DNA of 64,000 nucleotides from Piscicola geometra (Eukaryota; Annelida; Clitellata; Hirudinida; Piscicolidae): NCBI GenBank assembly GCA_943735955.1, contig OX030967.1, positions 4,388,590 to 4,452,589 of the forward strand, read 5' to 3'. Shown piece by piece: positions 1 to 11,351 of this stretch (position 1 is its first letter; each line of letters starts with the position of its first letter). The notes under the pieces were generated by a model. It saw only the letters and a program-made list of their open reading frames with translations, ran no database searches and was not told where the DNA came from. The position numbers and the translations under genes were made by a program.

Positions 1-75
1 TACAAGTACAAGTACAAGTACAAGTACAAGTACAAGTACAAGTTTAAGTACATGTTTAAGTACAAGTACAAGTGT
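1..75. repeat. (TACAAG)n hexanucleotide repeat
   Basis: Tandem TACAAG units with a few TTTAAG variants run from the window edge to about 75. The array probably continues to the left. It lies in an intron of the minus-strand TBC gene. Confidence 0.9.
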
Positions 76-141
76 GAGTAAAAATGAAAGTAAAAATAAA
101 AATAAAATTACAAACGCAATTAAAAGTAAAATTAAAAGTAC

Positions 142-512
142 CTCCAAGGCATCTTGCCTATGCTCCAGGGTGGATGGCACATCGAGCAGCAAGCCCCACA
201 CGACGCCCCTCAAACTGTGCGGAATGCCCTTGTAAGCCTTGTTCAGGATCTGAGTGCAGGAGAAAATAACTTCACAGAGATTGCCTCCCTCTATATGAGT
301 GAGTGAGCGTTTGTGGCGCGAGGAACCACAGTGAAAAGTGGATAAAATGAAAAGTAAACTACCGCTTGTATGAAATTCATAATATCATCATCATCATCAT
401 CATTGTCATTATCGTCATTATCATCATCACCATCATCAGCATCATCATCACCATCATCATCATCATCATCATCACCATCATCATCACCATCATGATCATC
501 ATCAGCATCAGC

Positions 513-543
<31 letters not shown>

Positions 544-1326
544 GCATCAGCATCATCATCATCAATACATTTGCAGTCTTCTTCACCGAGTCCCAGTATC
601 TGATTATCTGCATCCACTTCTCTATTTCGGCTCTTTCAGTCATATTCGCCTTTGGGTGGGAAGAAAGGGGGGGTGGGGGGGGAGAGTGGGGATGGGGGGG
701 GGGGGGTGGGGATGGGAGGGGGGGTGGGATGGGTAGGGGGGTGGGGATGGGTGGGGGGTGGAAATAGTTGGGATGGTTAGGGGGGGTGGAAATGGGTAGG
801 GGGGGGGGGAGAGTGGGGATGGGTAGGAAGGGTGGGGATGGGTAGGGGTGGGAATAGGTAGGGGGGGGTTTATTGATTATTTAAATGCCCCCCCCCCCCT
901 TCAGTCACGCCTAAGGTTCTTTACAAATAATAGACAACGAGCGCGCCTAAATATACGTCTGCCAACTCAGAAATATTATGAAACAAAGAATACACAACTT
1001 TAATTTCTCTAAATTTTATTTTTAATTTAAAAACAAATTATGTACAAAAGATAGAAAATAAATCATGGTACATACTCTTAAGTCTCCAGGCTTGAACTTC
1101 TGAGCGGTGACTCTGCAGATCGAATAATATTGAAAGTAAATGATTTTCACGCATCATTTAATTTGCTAAATTGGGAAGTTAATATATTCAAACAAATATA
1201 ATCATTCAATTAACAATTCTATTTGTTTCAAATAAGTTATATTAACGCAAAATTGTCGTCCGTAAATCCGTAACGGTCGTAAGAGCTATGTGTGTTATAG
1301 TCGGAGCCCGGTGCGACCACCTTGCC
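142..1326 (-). CDS. TBC-domain Rab GTPase-activating protein, USP6NL/RN-tre-like, partial (3' part beyond left edge)
   Basis: Three exons read leftwards: 1247-1326, 569-632 and 142-249, with GT/AG ends and matching phases. The first encodes a GSDY...DRYGF segment. The second contains EKWMQIIRYWDSVKK. The third contains AYKGIPHSLRG, the start of a TBC domain. In the RN-tre family these segments occur in this order just before the catalytic TBC core. The third exon is exactly 36 codons in phase 0, like the equivalent exon (4435-4542) of the plus-strand TBC gene, so the two are paralogues with a shared exon structure. The arginine- and glutamine-finger exons would lie left of the window. The first coding exon was not found; in the paralogue it is a separate small exon. 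The likely role is stimulating GTP hydrolysis by a Rab at endomembranes, by family. Confidence 0.75.
380..568. repeat. (ATC)n trinucleotide repeat
   Basis: Imperfect ATC/CATCAC/CAGC array in the intron of the minus-strand TBC gene, ending directly beside the splice donor of the 569-632 exon. It reads as poly-Ile, poly-Met or poly-Asp depending on frame, which explains several spurious open frames. Confidence 0.95.
655..900. repeat. G-rich minisatellite (GGTGGGGATGGG-like) ending in a C tract
   Basis: Runs of six to ten G separated by TGGGGATGGGT units, then a C tract at 886-899. The G runs could form G-quadruplexes on the plus strand. It lies in an intron of the minus-strand TBC gene. Confidence 0.85.
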
Positions 1327-2413
1327 CTGTACGTCGGGAATGAAAGAAAAATAAACTCTTGAAATTCCAATAGAGCTACATAAATTTATTTTATTAATTG
1401 ATTGATTGATTGATTAATTAATTGAGTAATTTATTGATTGGTTTATCGATTGGTTTATCGATTAATTGGTTGATTGATTGATCGATTAATTAATTGATTG
1501 ATTAAAAGGCCAAAATGTATGGAAATATTAGAATCTTGATCAAACATTTAAGGTGGTCAAGAAATTGACAACATGCACGAACCGTAAGGTATTTAGCAAT
1601 TATTTCATCGCGTTTGCTGGCATTATCAGCCATTTTTACTGAAATCCCTGAACTTTGCAATGTAAAATGTGGAAAAATTGAAGTTTTCCACTAATAAAAC
1701 ATGGACTTGTTTTTATATTTCGAAGATTAATTTTTGTTTTACCCTTTAAATTGTTTAAAATAACATATTTTTGATGTTAAATTATAAAGATGTTTTGAGA
1801 TATGTTTTTAATTTATATTCTAAATAAACTGTGATGTCATTGCGTCTTTTTTTTTATATTTAAAACAATTGAAAACGCTGTATAAATACATTTGATTGAT
1901 TGACAAGCCCACTTTTTCATAATTTCAAATTCTTATTCTATGACAAACTAGATTTTGTAAATTTCACATTTAAATTCCAGCTTTAGTTTTTCATTTAATT
2001 TAGAATGTTAACTTCCGTTTTGGTGTTATAATTCCATATAAGACCTTTTTTCCAAAAAATATACCAAAAATGACGTATAAGATAGTTTAAGACATTCTTT
2101 CAACTATTAGTGGTTGAGCACAATGCATAAAGATCATTAAAATGTGTTTAAAAAGGTAAAAGAGGATAGAAATATGAAATAGTTTTTGAAAGTTCTGAAA
2201 AAAGAAATTCACCTAAAAACTAAAGTTTGACGACATGCCTCAAACATAAACACTTTTCAAAAACATCAACAAAATTGCAATTTTACATTTTTTTCAAAAA
2301 AAAAACTAAAAAAACGTTTTTGATTCATGATATTACTCAAGTCTCGTCAATTTTTCAATTTACACAGTGCATAAGAAATCAAATTTTTAGACCAAATAAC
2401 TAGAAGTATCAGA
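1327..2413. other. AT-rich spacer between the divergent TBC genes
   Basis: No convincing exon seen. It holds an (ATTG)n-like array at about 1395-1505. A short fragment at about 1868-1900 has the GCTGTATAAATAC-plus-ATTG pattern of an L2/CR1-type LINE 3' tail. The missing first exon of the minus-strand TBC gene and the promoters of both genes are expected here. Confidence 0.6.
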
Positions 2414-5400
2414 ATGGAAGAGGCAAAAGAGCGTGAAGAGAGGCTCAAACTAATCGAGAGTTATACGCAAGTTTGTGGTCTTTGCAAACCGATCAGCTCT
2501 TCGTGGCCTTTCTAAGATAGCTTCAGTTTCCTTCTATTTCTAGTCGTATCTTTTTCGTTGATAAATTTCCAGGAATTACAAAAACGATGTCTTAATTCGC
2601 CATTTTTTCACCCATCATCATTACCAGCTCCAATCTGTAACTATCATCATTACCAGCTCCAATCTGTAACTATCATCATTACCAGCTCCAATCTGTAACT
2701 ATCATCATTACCAGCTCCAGTCTGTAACTATCATCATTACCAGCTCCAATCTGTAACTATCATCATTACCAGCTCCAATCTGTAACTATCATCATTACCA
2801 GCTCCAATCTGTAACTATCATCATTACCAGCTCCAATCTCTAACTATCATCATGGGATTGAAAAAGAATATATGCTTATACACTCAATTAAAACTACCTC
2901 TCCATCTAGATAGCCGCTTCATCAACGTTCTTTTGCATCACCATCCCTTCTTTCTCACCATCCCTTCATCTTGATTTCATTCTCCCCATCCGTCCATCAT
3001 CACCCTCCATCATCATCACCATCATCATCCTCCACCATCACCACCACCCTTCCTCCCTCAACAGGGTAAAGCCATGAGCTCAGGTTCGGACTACGACCTG
3101 CACGCCCGGGTCGATCGCTACGGTTTCATCACGTCATTACTCTACCAATGCTTTTAAAAAGATATTTATCCATTACATATTATAAATATTTTTTACTCTT
3201 ATTTATTACATACTTATTTCCTATTTATTTCATATTAACACGTTTTTTACAATTGATTTTCCAATTTATTAAAATATTTAAAAGACTCATTCAACTTATT
3301 TCATGTTCATTGCATATTCCACGTTTTTTAAACCCTTTTCTCCATGGTTATTACATATTTACGCATTGTTTACAATTACAATGACTAGAATTTAGAGCAT
3401 TCCAAGCTTTACATCATGCAATAGCATCACTATGGGCAACGGGACAACTCAGCGGTAAATCCCATAGAGTTCGTCCAACTGGCGTGGGTTCAATTCCTAC
3501 CGTCGCCTGGAGGGTTAATGCATTTTATGGAAAAAAAGACAAAAAATCTGGAAATGTTTTAGTTCTCAACTCTTCATAGAACTCTTCATAGAACTCTTTA
3601 TAGAACTCTTCATATAACTCTTCATATAACTCTTCATAGAACTCTTCATAGAACTCTTCATAGAACTCTTCATAGAACTCTTCATAGAGTTAAGCTCGCG
3701 TGACACACTGCCGAATGATGAGGTGCAAGGTGTTTGGGAGAACGCTTAATTCTAGACTGTCTTACATTTCATTTTACACTTTTTTCTTGTCCTTTTCAAT
3801 GCTGATTTATCAAGAGATTCAATTCAAACACCAAAAGTCCAATTTCTTGACTCCTTATGCAAGAATGACACTGAAAATCTTCTGACACATCTGCATACAC
3901 ATGGATTATTAGTTTTTCGACTGAAAATTTTTTCGGATCTGTTCATATTGATCGTAATCAATTATAATTATTCTTCCATCCCTCACAGATCTGATACTGC
4001 CATACTAAGCGCCTCTCCACCAAGTCCAAAGGTAAATTTCAGCAATTTCTGAAATGCACCAACTTTTTAGTGGATAATTTAACTCAACTATTTAATCTTT
4101 GAAAAGTTAACAGCCTACTTTTATGAGAAGCAACGATACAAAATGGACAATACAAAACCTCACTACAAAACCCAAAGAAAGATATAACGGAAAAAGACTG
4201 GTTAGATTTAATCAACAATTTGGAACAAGTGAAATCACAGAAATCGGTATTGATTATGATGTTGATGTTGATAATGGTTTTGATGATGATGTTAATGATG
4301 ATAAAGATGACACTGATGATGATATTTTTTTTTTACTAATATTAACTTTTTAAAAAGTGAAATTCGCTTTAAATATTATAAAACTTCAAGTTGTGAATAC
4401 GTTCTAACTCCAAGCACACTCCGCCCCTCTACAGACAAGCGTTCTCATCTACACTGGCATGCCCCAATGCCTCAGAGGGATAGGATGGAGTGTGTTCTTG
4501 CGGGTGCCAGAAACCATGCAAGTGATGCACGGAGTGTACAAGGTAGGTGTCTTGGAGTGTTCCATTACATATGTCATACTATGTGTATATATGACTCATA
4601 TATATCACTGATACATATGTCATACAATGTATATATATATCACTGATACATATGTCATACAATGTATATATATATCACTGATACATATGTCATACAATTT
4701 ATATATATGACTGATACATATGTCATACAATGTATATATATGACTGATACATGTGTCATACAATGTATATATATGACTCATACATATGTCATACAATGTA
4801 TATATATGACTCATACATATGTCATACAATGTATATATATGACTCATACATATGTCATACAATGTATATATATGACTTTTTAGAAGAAATGGTCTGGTAT
4901 AGTTTTAGGATTTTTGTTAAACTAGTCAACAATTGAAAAAGCAGCGACCATAAAAATAACTTTCATTTTGCATCTTGGTGCGCTGAATACGAATGAATAT
5001 ATTTGTGAAGTTCCGATTGGCTTCAGTTTTCGATACATTTGGATGATTATGTTTCACTAATTAAGTCCATGCAGCAGTAAGACATGCGGAAAGCTCTTAA
5101 ATAGTTCTGAAACTACATGCTGTATGCAGTATGCCACTTAGTCGCTTTAATCCATCATAAAAAAATTATTCAAGATTGATTAAGTCATATTGATTAGTTA
5201 ATTAAGTAATTAGCAGATAATTATTGTTGTCAGTGTCGTTACTACATCCCATTCCTCAAGTATTACATTGTTGTTAAATTATTTATCTCCCCTAAGGGTT
5301 TGAAGAGAAAGTTCGAAAGACAATCTACTTATCAAAATGTCCAACAAATCGATAAAGATGTGAAAAGATGTTTCAGAAACCATATTCTTTTCAAAGAAAA

Positions 5401-7513
5401 CCATTCCACAAAGTTTTTTTTATAGTTTTTATTTTTCTTTGAAAATTTAAAAAATAATGAAACATTTAGTAACGATGTAAAAACTTCTTAAATTAATTTT
5501 TAACAATTAGTAATAAGTATAAATTTAAAAAAAATCATAAATAATAAATATTCTTGCCACTTTTGAAGATTCTGGTTAGAGTATAAAGGACTATTTCATC
5601 ATCCCAGACAGCGTGAGTTGTTTTGCATCCTGACCGCCTACTCTCTCTACAACCCCATCCTGGGATACACTCAAGGGATGGACTCGTTGGCGGCATTGCT
5701 CCTCATGTTCATGAACGAAGAAGTTTGCGATTTAATTAATATGATTATGATTATAGGAATATTTAAATAAAGGAATATCATTAAAACCTAAAAATAAAAA
5801 TTTCAAATATTTTGTTTATTTATATTATTTGTTTATTTTTGAAATATTCATTTTTTTGGACACAGGAAGCATTCTGGGCTTTTGTAAATCTCATGTCGAA
5901 CAGTAAAAATCAAATGAATGGTACAAAATATTTGTATGCTTTGTTATTTATTTGTATGCTTTGTTATTTGTTTGTGTGCTTTGTTATTTGTTTTTATGCT
6001 TTGTTATTTGTTTGTATGCTTTGTTATTTATTTTTATGCTTTGGTATTTATTTGTGTGCTTTGTTATTTGTGTGTTTAACATTTATTATTTTTTTCATTT
6101 TCACTTACGCATCCTTATTTATTTTTGTGTTTATAATTTATTTGGGCGCTTATTCTGTATTATTATTTTATATTTCTTTTTTCCACTCTCCCACACCCAC
6201 CCACCCTTCCACACCCACCCACCTTCCCACACCCACCTTCCCACACCCACCCTTCCACACCCCCCCTTCCACACCCACCCTTCCACACTCACCCTTCCAT
6301 ACCCACCCTTCCACACCCACCCTTCCTCCCACACCCTCCCCCCCCCTAAGGCTTCTACGTCGATGGCCTCCCCAAAGCTCATCTCTTCATGAACCATCTC
6401 GATGTCGTCCTGAGATTCCTCCTGCCCGACGTCTACAAGCACATGGTAGGTTGATATCATCAATGAATACATGCATATGTGCAGTGTTGACATGACGTGT
6501 TACCGTTATCAATGAATACATGCATATGTGCAGTGTTGACATGGTGTGTTACCGTTATCAATGTAGTGTATGTTTAAATACATGCATACTGTGTAGTGTT
6601 TACATGGCGTATTGGTACTATTATCAATGAATACATGGGTGAATCCAGATTCGACTACAGAATTTATGTCTTTCAGTAATTATTTGTTCAATCCCAACAA
6701 AACTTGCCTTACTCCACTTATGTATGGATTAATTTATGCATGTATGTATTTATTATGAAGTACGGTGCAATTGAGCCACAACCCCGTCGACTGGTTGACT
6801 GACAATGTGGGAAACTCTTTCGATCGAACGGATTCAACTTCTTGTAATTTAAATTCTTCCGCAGGAAAACACTGGCATCACGGCTAATCTGTACTCCACC
6901 AAATGGTTCCTCAACTGTTACCTCACTGTGGTATGTCGCAGCTGCTTACAATGCCATTACATTTTATTTTAGTTAGCTTTTATTTAGGGCATTAGAAGCT
7001 AATAAATATTTGGTCTTGATCAGAAGAGGTGTACACTTGTTTAAAATTATAATTTCTTATATTCGGATCTAAGCCCGCGCTGTTCCATGCAGCTTCCCTT
7101 TAGCCTGACGCTTCGAATATGGGACGTGTTCCTGTTGAAGGGAGACACTGTCCTCCTCGGCACTGCGTACACAATAATCGACTATTTCAAAAGTAAGTAC
7201 ATTTTGCCACCAAACTGAATTCTTTTACGTGGTTAGTAGTTAATTGTGGTTTTTGAATTATAAACCAATGCTTCAAAAAACGCAAAACTTCACAGATAAA
7301 ATCCTTAAACTGAACATGACAGAGCTTCTTGTTTTCTTCACAAGCAACGATATAATTGAATACTTCGAAAAGTACTCCGACGATGATTTCATGACAAGTC
7401 TGCAAGACAACATAAAACTCCTGGTCTCCCACAAGCTCCTTTCTCCCGCTGTCGAAGTCTCGGCCACTCCTTACGGCGAAAAGTTTGCTACCGCCTCCAA
7501 GTCTAAGAAATGA
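2414..7513 (+). CDS. TBC-domain Rab GTPase-activating protein, USP6NL/RN-tre-like
   Basis: Eleven exons join into about 359 codons with all phases consistent: 2414-2470, 3065-3132, 3989-4031, 4435-4542, 5297-5412, 5569-5722, 5866-5920, 6351-6445, 6865-6930, 7093-7192 and 7296-7513. The start is the ATG at 2414, giving a charged MEEAKEREERL helix as in the family. The DRYGF segment is in exon 2 and TGMPQCLRG opens the TBC domain in exon 4. Exon 5 carries the arginine finger (QIDKDVKRCFRNH) and exon 6 the glutamine finger (GYTQGM), so the protein should be an active dual-finger GAP for a Rab. The C-terminus is short, lacking the long tail of vertebrate USP6NL. Exon 3 (43 nt) fits by phase but does not resemble the equivalent paralogue exon, so it is the least certain. 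Introns carry several minisatellites. Confidence 0.85.
2610..2853. repeat. 29-bp tandem repeat, about 8 copies
   Basis: Units of the type CATTACCAGCTCCAATCTG plus TAACTATCAT repeat about eight times with one or two substitutions. It lies in the first intron of the plus-strand TBC gene. Confidence 0.95.
3425..3540 (+). mobile_element. tRNA-derived SINE fragment
   Basis: A GGGCAACGGGACAACTCAGC head with an A-box-like segment is followed at 3487-3497 by GGTTCAATTCC, a near-perfect RNA polymerase III B box. The spacing is tRNA-like, but the arms do not fold into a good cloverleaf and no anticodon can be assigned. This points to a SINE head rather than a tRNA gene. A similar tRNA-like head lies on the minus strand at 47790-47900. 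Confidence 0.6.
3560..3692. repeat. 12-bp tandem repeat (TTCATAGAACTC)
   Basis: About eleven copies with ATA/TTA variants, in intron 2 of the TBC gene. Confidence 0.9.
4565..4880. repeat. 31-35-bp tandem repeat
   Basis: About nine copies of a unit containing ACATATGTCATACAATG and TATATATGACT. The first three carry CACTG in place of the later CTCAT. It is in the intron after exon 4 of the TBC gene; the open frames on both strands here are repeat translations. Confidence 0.9.
5930..6340. repeat. 18-bp TTTGTATGCTTTGTTATT repeat, then CCCACCCTTCCACA repeat
   Basis: Two arrays fill the intron between exons 7 and 8 of the TBC gene: an 18-bp unit at 5935-6080 and a C-rich CCACCCTTCCACA array at 6185-6340. 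The C-rich array runs up to the acceptor of exon 8 and acts as its polypyrimidine tract. Confidence 0.9.
6446..6645. repeat. about 55-bp tandem repeat, 3 copies
   Basis: Three diverging copies of a unit containing ATCAATGAATACATGCATA and GTGCAGTGTTGACATG, directly after the donor of the 6351-6445 exon. Confidence 0.85.
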
Positions 7514-8129
7514 TGGGAAAAAATAAAAAAAATTGAAAAATTGAATGAAAAATACGAAAAAGAAGTTGGTGTTAGGAAGAATGCAACTGAGGAGATTTTT
7601 TGTGGATTTACTCAATTATAATTTACTTCTGGATACAAAATATTTAAAATTATTTTTGAATAAAAATAATTATAAAAGATGCGAAATCTAGAACCATCTT
7701 TATAATATTTTGATTAGGTTAATAAATTCATCTTTTGGTGTCAAAGACAGTATCAAAACTTTGAAACTGCTGAAAAAAATGAAACGTCTCAAGTTCTTAC
7801 TACCTCTAATTCCACTTTTAAAACGCAGTAGCATTAAATACAATTTTTTAGACAAAATAGTATCCCTTCGGTATTGAGCATAACATAGCATAACCTATTC
7901 GCCACATTTCTATTGAGAGCTACAATAGAAAGCATCGAACAGGTGAAAATGCCAATGAAGATTACGGCATAATAGAAATTTAGGGGAAATCCTCTTCTGC
8001 TGTCTTTTGCAAAACTAAAGAAGGAAAGTAAATGCTTTGCATCCTTCATTATACATAGCAGAATAAATAAAAGAATTTTTGTTGAGTGATAGAAAGGCTC
8101 AGTTAGATTAGGCCTAATATGTAGTATTG
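7514..8129. other. AT-rich intergenic sequence, 3' flank of TBC gene
   Basis: Downstream of the TBC stop codon. An AATAAA-type signal (GAATAAAAATAA) lies near 7660. The short open frames on the minus strand show no recognisable protein features. Confidence 0.5.
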
Positions 8130-9008
8130 ATTATACCGTATAACATATACCGTATAACTTATACCGTATAACATATACCGTATAACTTATACCGTATAAC
8201 ATATACCGTATAACTTATACCGTATAACATATACCGTATAACTTATACCGTATAACTTATACCGTATAACATATACCGTATAACTTATACCGTATAACAT
8301 ATACCGTATAACTTATACCGTATAACTTATACCGTATAACTTATACCGTATAACATATACCGTATAACTTATACCGTATAACTTATACCGTATAACTTAT
8401 ACCGTATAACATATACCGTATAACATATACCGTATAACTTATACCGTATAACTTATACCGTATAACTTATACCGTATAACATATACCGTATAACTTATAC
8501 CGTATAACATATACCGTATAACTTATACCGTATAACTTATACCGTATAACTTATACCGTATAACATATACCGTATAACTTATACCGTATAACATATACCG
8601 TATAACTTATACCGTATAACTTATACCGTATAACTTATACGGTATAAGTTATACCGTATAACTTATACCGTATAACTTATACCGTATAACTTATACCGTA
8701 TAACTTATACCGTATAACTTATACCGTATAACATATACCGTATAACTTATACCGTATAACTTATACCGTATAACTTATACCGTATAACTTATACCGTATA
8801 ACATATACCGTATAACTTATACCGTATAACATATACCGTATAACTTATACCGTATAACTTATACCGTATAACTTATACCGTATAACTTATACCGTATAAC
8901 TTATACCGTATAACTTATACCGTATAACTTATACCGTATAACATATACCGTATAACTTATACCGTATAACTTATACCGTATAACTTATACCGTATAACTT
9001 ATACGGTA
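8130..9008. repeat. Satellite of 14-bp TATACCGTATAACW units (about 62 copies)
   Basis: Near-perfect head-to-tail array of TATACCGTATAACT and TATACCGTATAACA units, about 880 bp long. The T and A variants alternate in higher-order patterns. At 8637-8650 one unit is inverted (CTTATACGGTATAAG), giving a local palindrome; the array also ends in an inverted half unit at 8999-9007. No genes lie inside. Confidence 0.97.
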
Positions 9009-9674
9009 GGTTTCTTTTCCATTTGGTTTGACACTACTGCCTTCAAATTGTTCTGACGTGCCTGCTTTGGGAAGGAGTGGTATCAAGAGAAAAAGGTTAG
9101 TGGGATCAAATTTGCGGCATTTACTTATTTTTATTTTAAGTTTTAAGGATAAATGCTTTTGGTTGGTGAGCTTAGAAATTAATGAATATTGAATATTCTG
9201 AACAAGAATCAAATGAGATTTTTCAACGGGAATTATCGAACAATTCGAAATGAGAGGATGGAAGAAAATTGATTAAACTGGCCTAAAAGTGCATCTGTCC
9301 TTCTCAAATACTTTTTCAAAGATCTTGAAGTTTAGTAATAGATATATTCGGTGATATAAAAACTTAAAAAATTAAAAGTTTATAATTATAGCTTTAGTTT
9401 TTAATGTTTCAACTGATCTCGCATATAATCCATTGAGTACAGACTTCTTTTCTTTTGAATTGAGTTAACATTCTCAAAGGTTGAATGTTGAAAAATCGAA
9501 TAAGTGAATACTTTAAATGCTAATCACTACTTAACTTAATACTAATGAGCTTTAAACACTATTGATATATTCGAGGGAAGTTTTAAAAATTGATTTATAA
9601 CTCAATTGCGTCGTTAGCGCAAATGACCTTTTTTTTCTATATAAGTGAGCTGGCAAAAAAATAAATGACTCGAA
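9009..9674. other. Intergenic sequence upstream of the secreted-protein gene
   Basis: AT-rich, with no exon, repeat array or RNA gene recognised. It should hold the promoter of the 9675 gene; a TATATAAG-like segment (TCTATATAAGTG) lies near 9637, about 38 bp before the ATG. Confidence 0.4.
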
Positions 9675-10585
9675 ATGGCTTGTAAAATGAGTTTGTGTTT
9701 GGCAGCTGTCTTCCTTCTTTGCAGCCTTACAGATGCCAAACAGTTTGGAGAACTCGTCAACTTTACGCATAAGGAAGTAGTAATACAAATGTTAGGAGAT
9801 CACATCAAGAATGTGACGAATTCAACTACACATAATTTGGTACGATGAACATTTTTTAACAACTTTAATTACTTTCAATTTTTTAATTTTAAAAATGCTT
9901 TAATCCGAAATGTTATACTTCAAAAATATTTTATATTGCAAGATTGAAATGTGATTATTTCAGGTCATATAATTATAGTATACTATATATGTATGTTTCA
10001 GGGTTGGGAGAGTTCTTTGGTGCTAGAAGCGGAATCTCACGAATTAGAATGTGAAACTGAGTTTTCAAGAGATTATAATAAATACTACAATAAGTTCTTT
10101 TGTAGAAGATTTATCTTGTTTTTTACCATGTATTACTTGGAAGTTGAAACCTTTGAAGACAATCTCAAAGGAATCATAGATTACTCCAATAAAAAATTAG
10201 CAACAACGGTGAGTCTTATAATGTCTCCGAATATTTTACATTTTAAAAATGAAGATTTTTGAAGTTATCTAAGAGTTTTTAACAAAAAGTTTAAAACTTA
10301 AATAGGAACCAGGAAAAATGTTAGCTGTTGGATGTGCGACGAGGAAATGTATGATGATAAAGAAATATAATGATACTGATTTTTTCCCAAACGAATATCG
10401 CACGACTTGCTATGTGAGATCAACGTAAGTAGTTTGGGTTATTAACATTGCATTGAATTTCTTGAAATTAATTTTTCCATTTTCATAAACTGAAGAGTTT
10501 CAATTATATCAGTTATTTGATATTTAAAAAAATATTTATTATAAAATCTTTTTTTTCTTTTAGGGGCAGAGCTTGTAAACATTAG
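9675..10585 (+). CDS. Small secreted six-cysteine protein, unknown family
   Basis: Four exons (9675-9839, 10002-10208, 10306-10424, 10564-10585) with good GT/AG ends and consistent phases give 170 aa. It starts with a clear signal peptide (KMSLCLAAVFLLCSLTDA), with cleavage likely around residue 21. The mature part has six cysteines, enough for three disulphides, and two or three N-glycosylation sequons (NFT, NVT, NST). A stretch in exon 2 (RFILFFTMYYLEV) is hydrophobic but short. An AATAAA signal lies about 85 bp after the stop. I do not recognise the family. By inference it is an extracellular or venom/mucus-type protein, but nothing in the sequence fixes a function. The start at 9675 puts the signal peptide at the N-terminus. 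Confidence 0.8.
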
Positions 10586-11351
10586 TTTGGCCATTGATGA
10601 AAACCAAGACGATTACAAAAATGAAACTTTTAAAACAATACTTATAATCTAATTTCTTTAAATTTAAAGTAATAAATTTAAATGTTTTTTTTTAAATTAT
10701 TTAATTTATTGGGGAAAAGGGTATCAACTTTATTTTTGATTTTCAGTTTCAAAGAAAATAAAAATATTGATCGAAAAACTTAATGCCTCTTCATGGACAT
10801 TTTAATATTGCGAAGTCCATGGCCTCTAAATAGTTTTTAAAAAATATTTGGTGCTTTTCAGTCATAACATCATATTTAAAGAATCTCTCGAATAAATATA
10901 ACTGTCCAGGCACATCAGCAACAAACGACTTGTTGCCTAGACTCTAGGCCCTAAAGTAACAACTGCAACAAACAACTTGTTGCCAGGAGTAACAAAGATA
11001 ACAAAATATGAGATTACAGAAAAATGGGTGTTGTTTACAACTGTTTCAAGTTTTCACTTATATAGAAATAAGTTGATCTAATACGTTTATCTACAACTTG
11101 CTTTTGGTTTTTTAACCAGGGGCGACGATCTGAGGCAAATCTTGGAGGGGTCATACCTAGCATGGACGATCCTGGGAGGGTTTTGGGGTTCGGACACCCC
11201 TTATCCCAAAGAATAGTTTAGTTTTAGACAGATATCACTATAACTACACATACTCACAATGTATTACTGTATAAACATTCTTTTTTATACCATGGTTGGC
11301 GATTATTCTCGTATCTTCTAAATTAATTTATCATAAAAATTCTGATAATAA
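10586..11351. other. Intergenic sequence with short direct repeats
   Basis: Two imperfect copies of an AACAAAC(G/A)ACTTGTTGCC segment lie at about 10918-10938 and 10968-10985. A G-rich stretch at 11117-11210 (ending GGTTTTGGGGTTCGG) has an imperfect inverted counterpart on the far side of the LINE, at about 14330-14425. No gene seen. Confidence 0.5.

Noticed and set aside
366..767. Poly-Ile / Asp-rich / Met-rich open frames over the ATC repeat
   Set aside because: All are readings of a simple repeat without splice, start or domain evidence, and the region is an intron of the minus-strand TBC gene.
3433..3505. Functional tRNA gene at 3433, 42210 and 47840
   Set aside because: B boxes are good but stems do not pair well and no convincing anticodon arm exists; the one at 42210 carries a LINE-type tail. 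SINEs fit better.
4123..4353. Extra TBC exon MRSNDTKWTIQN...
   Set aside because: The TBC phases close without it and the C-terminal part is GAT repeat.
7834..8049. Small minus-strand frame MKDAKHLLSFFSF
   Set aside because: No splice context, no domain, AT-rich spacer.
8130..9008. CRISPR-like array
   Set aside because: Units are directly tandem with no unique spacers, and the context is an animal genome; this is satellite DNA.
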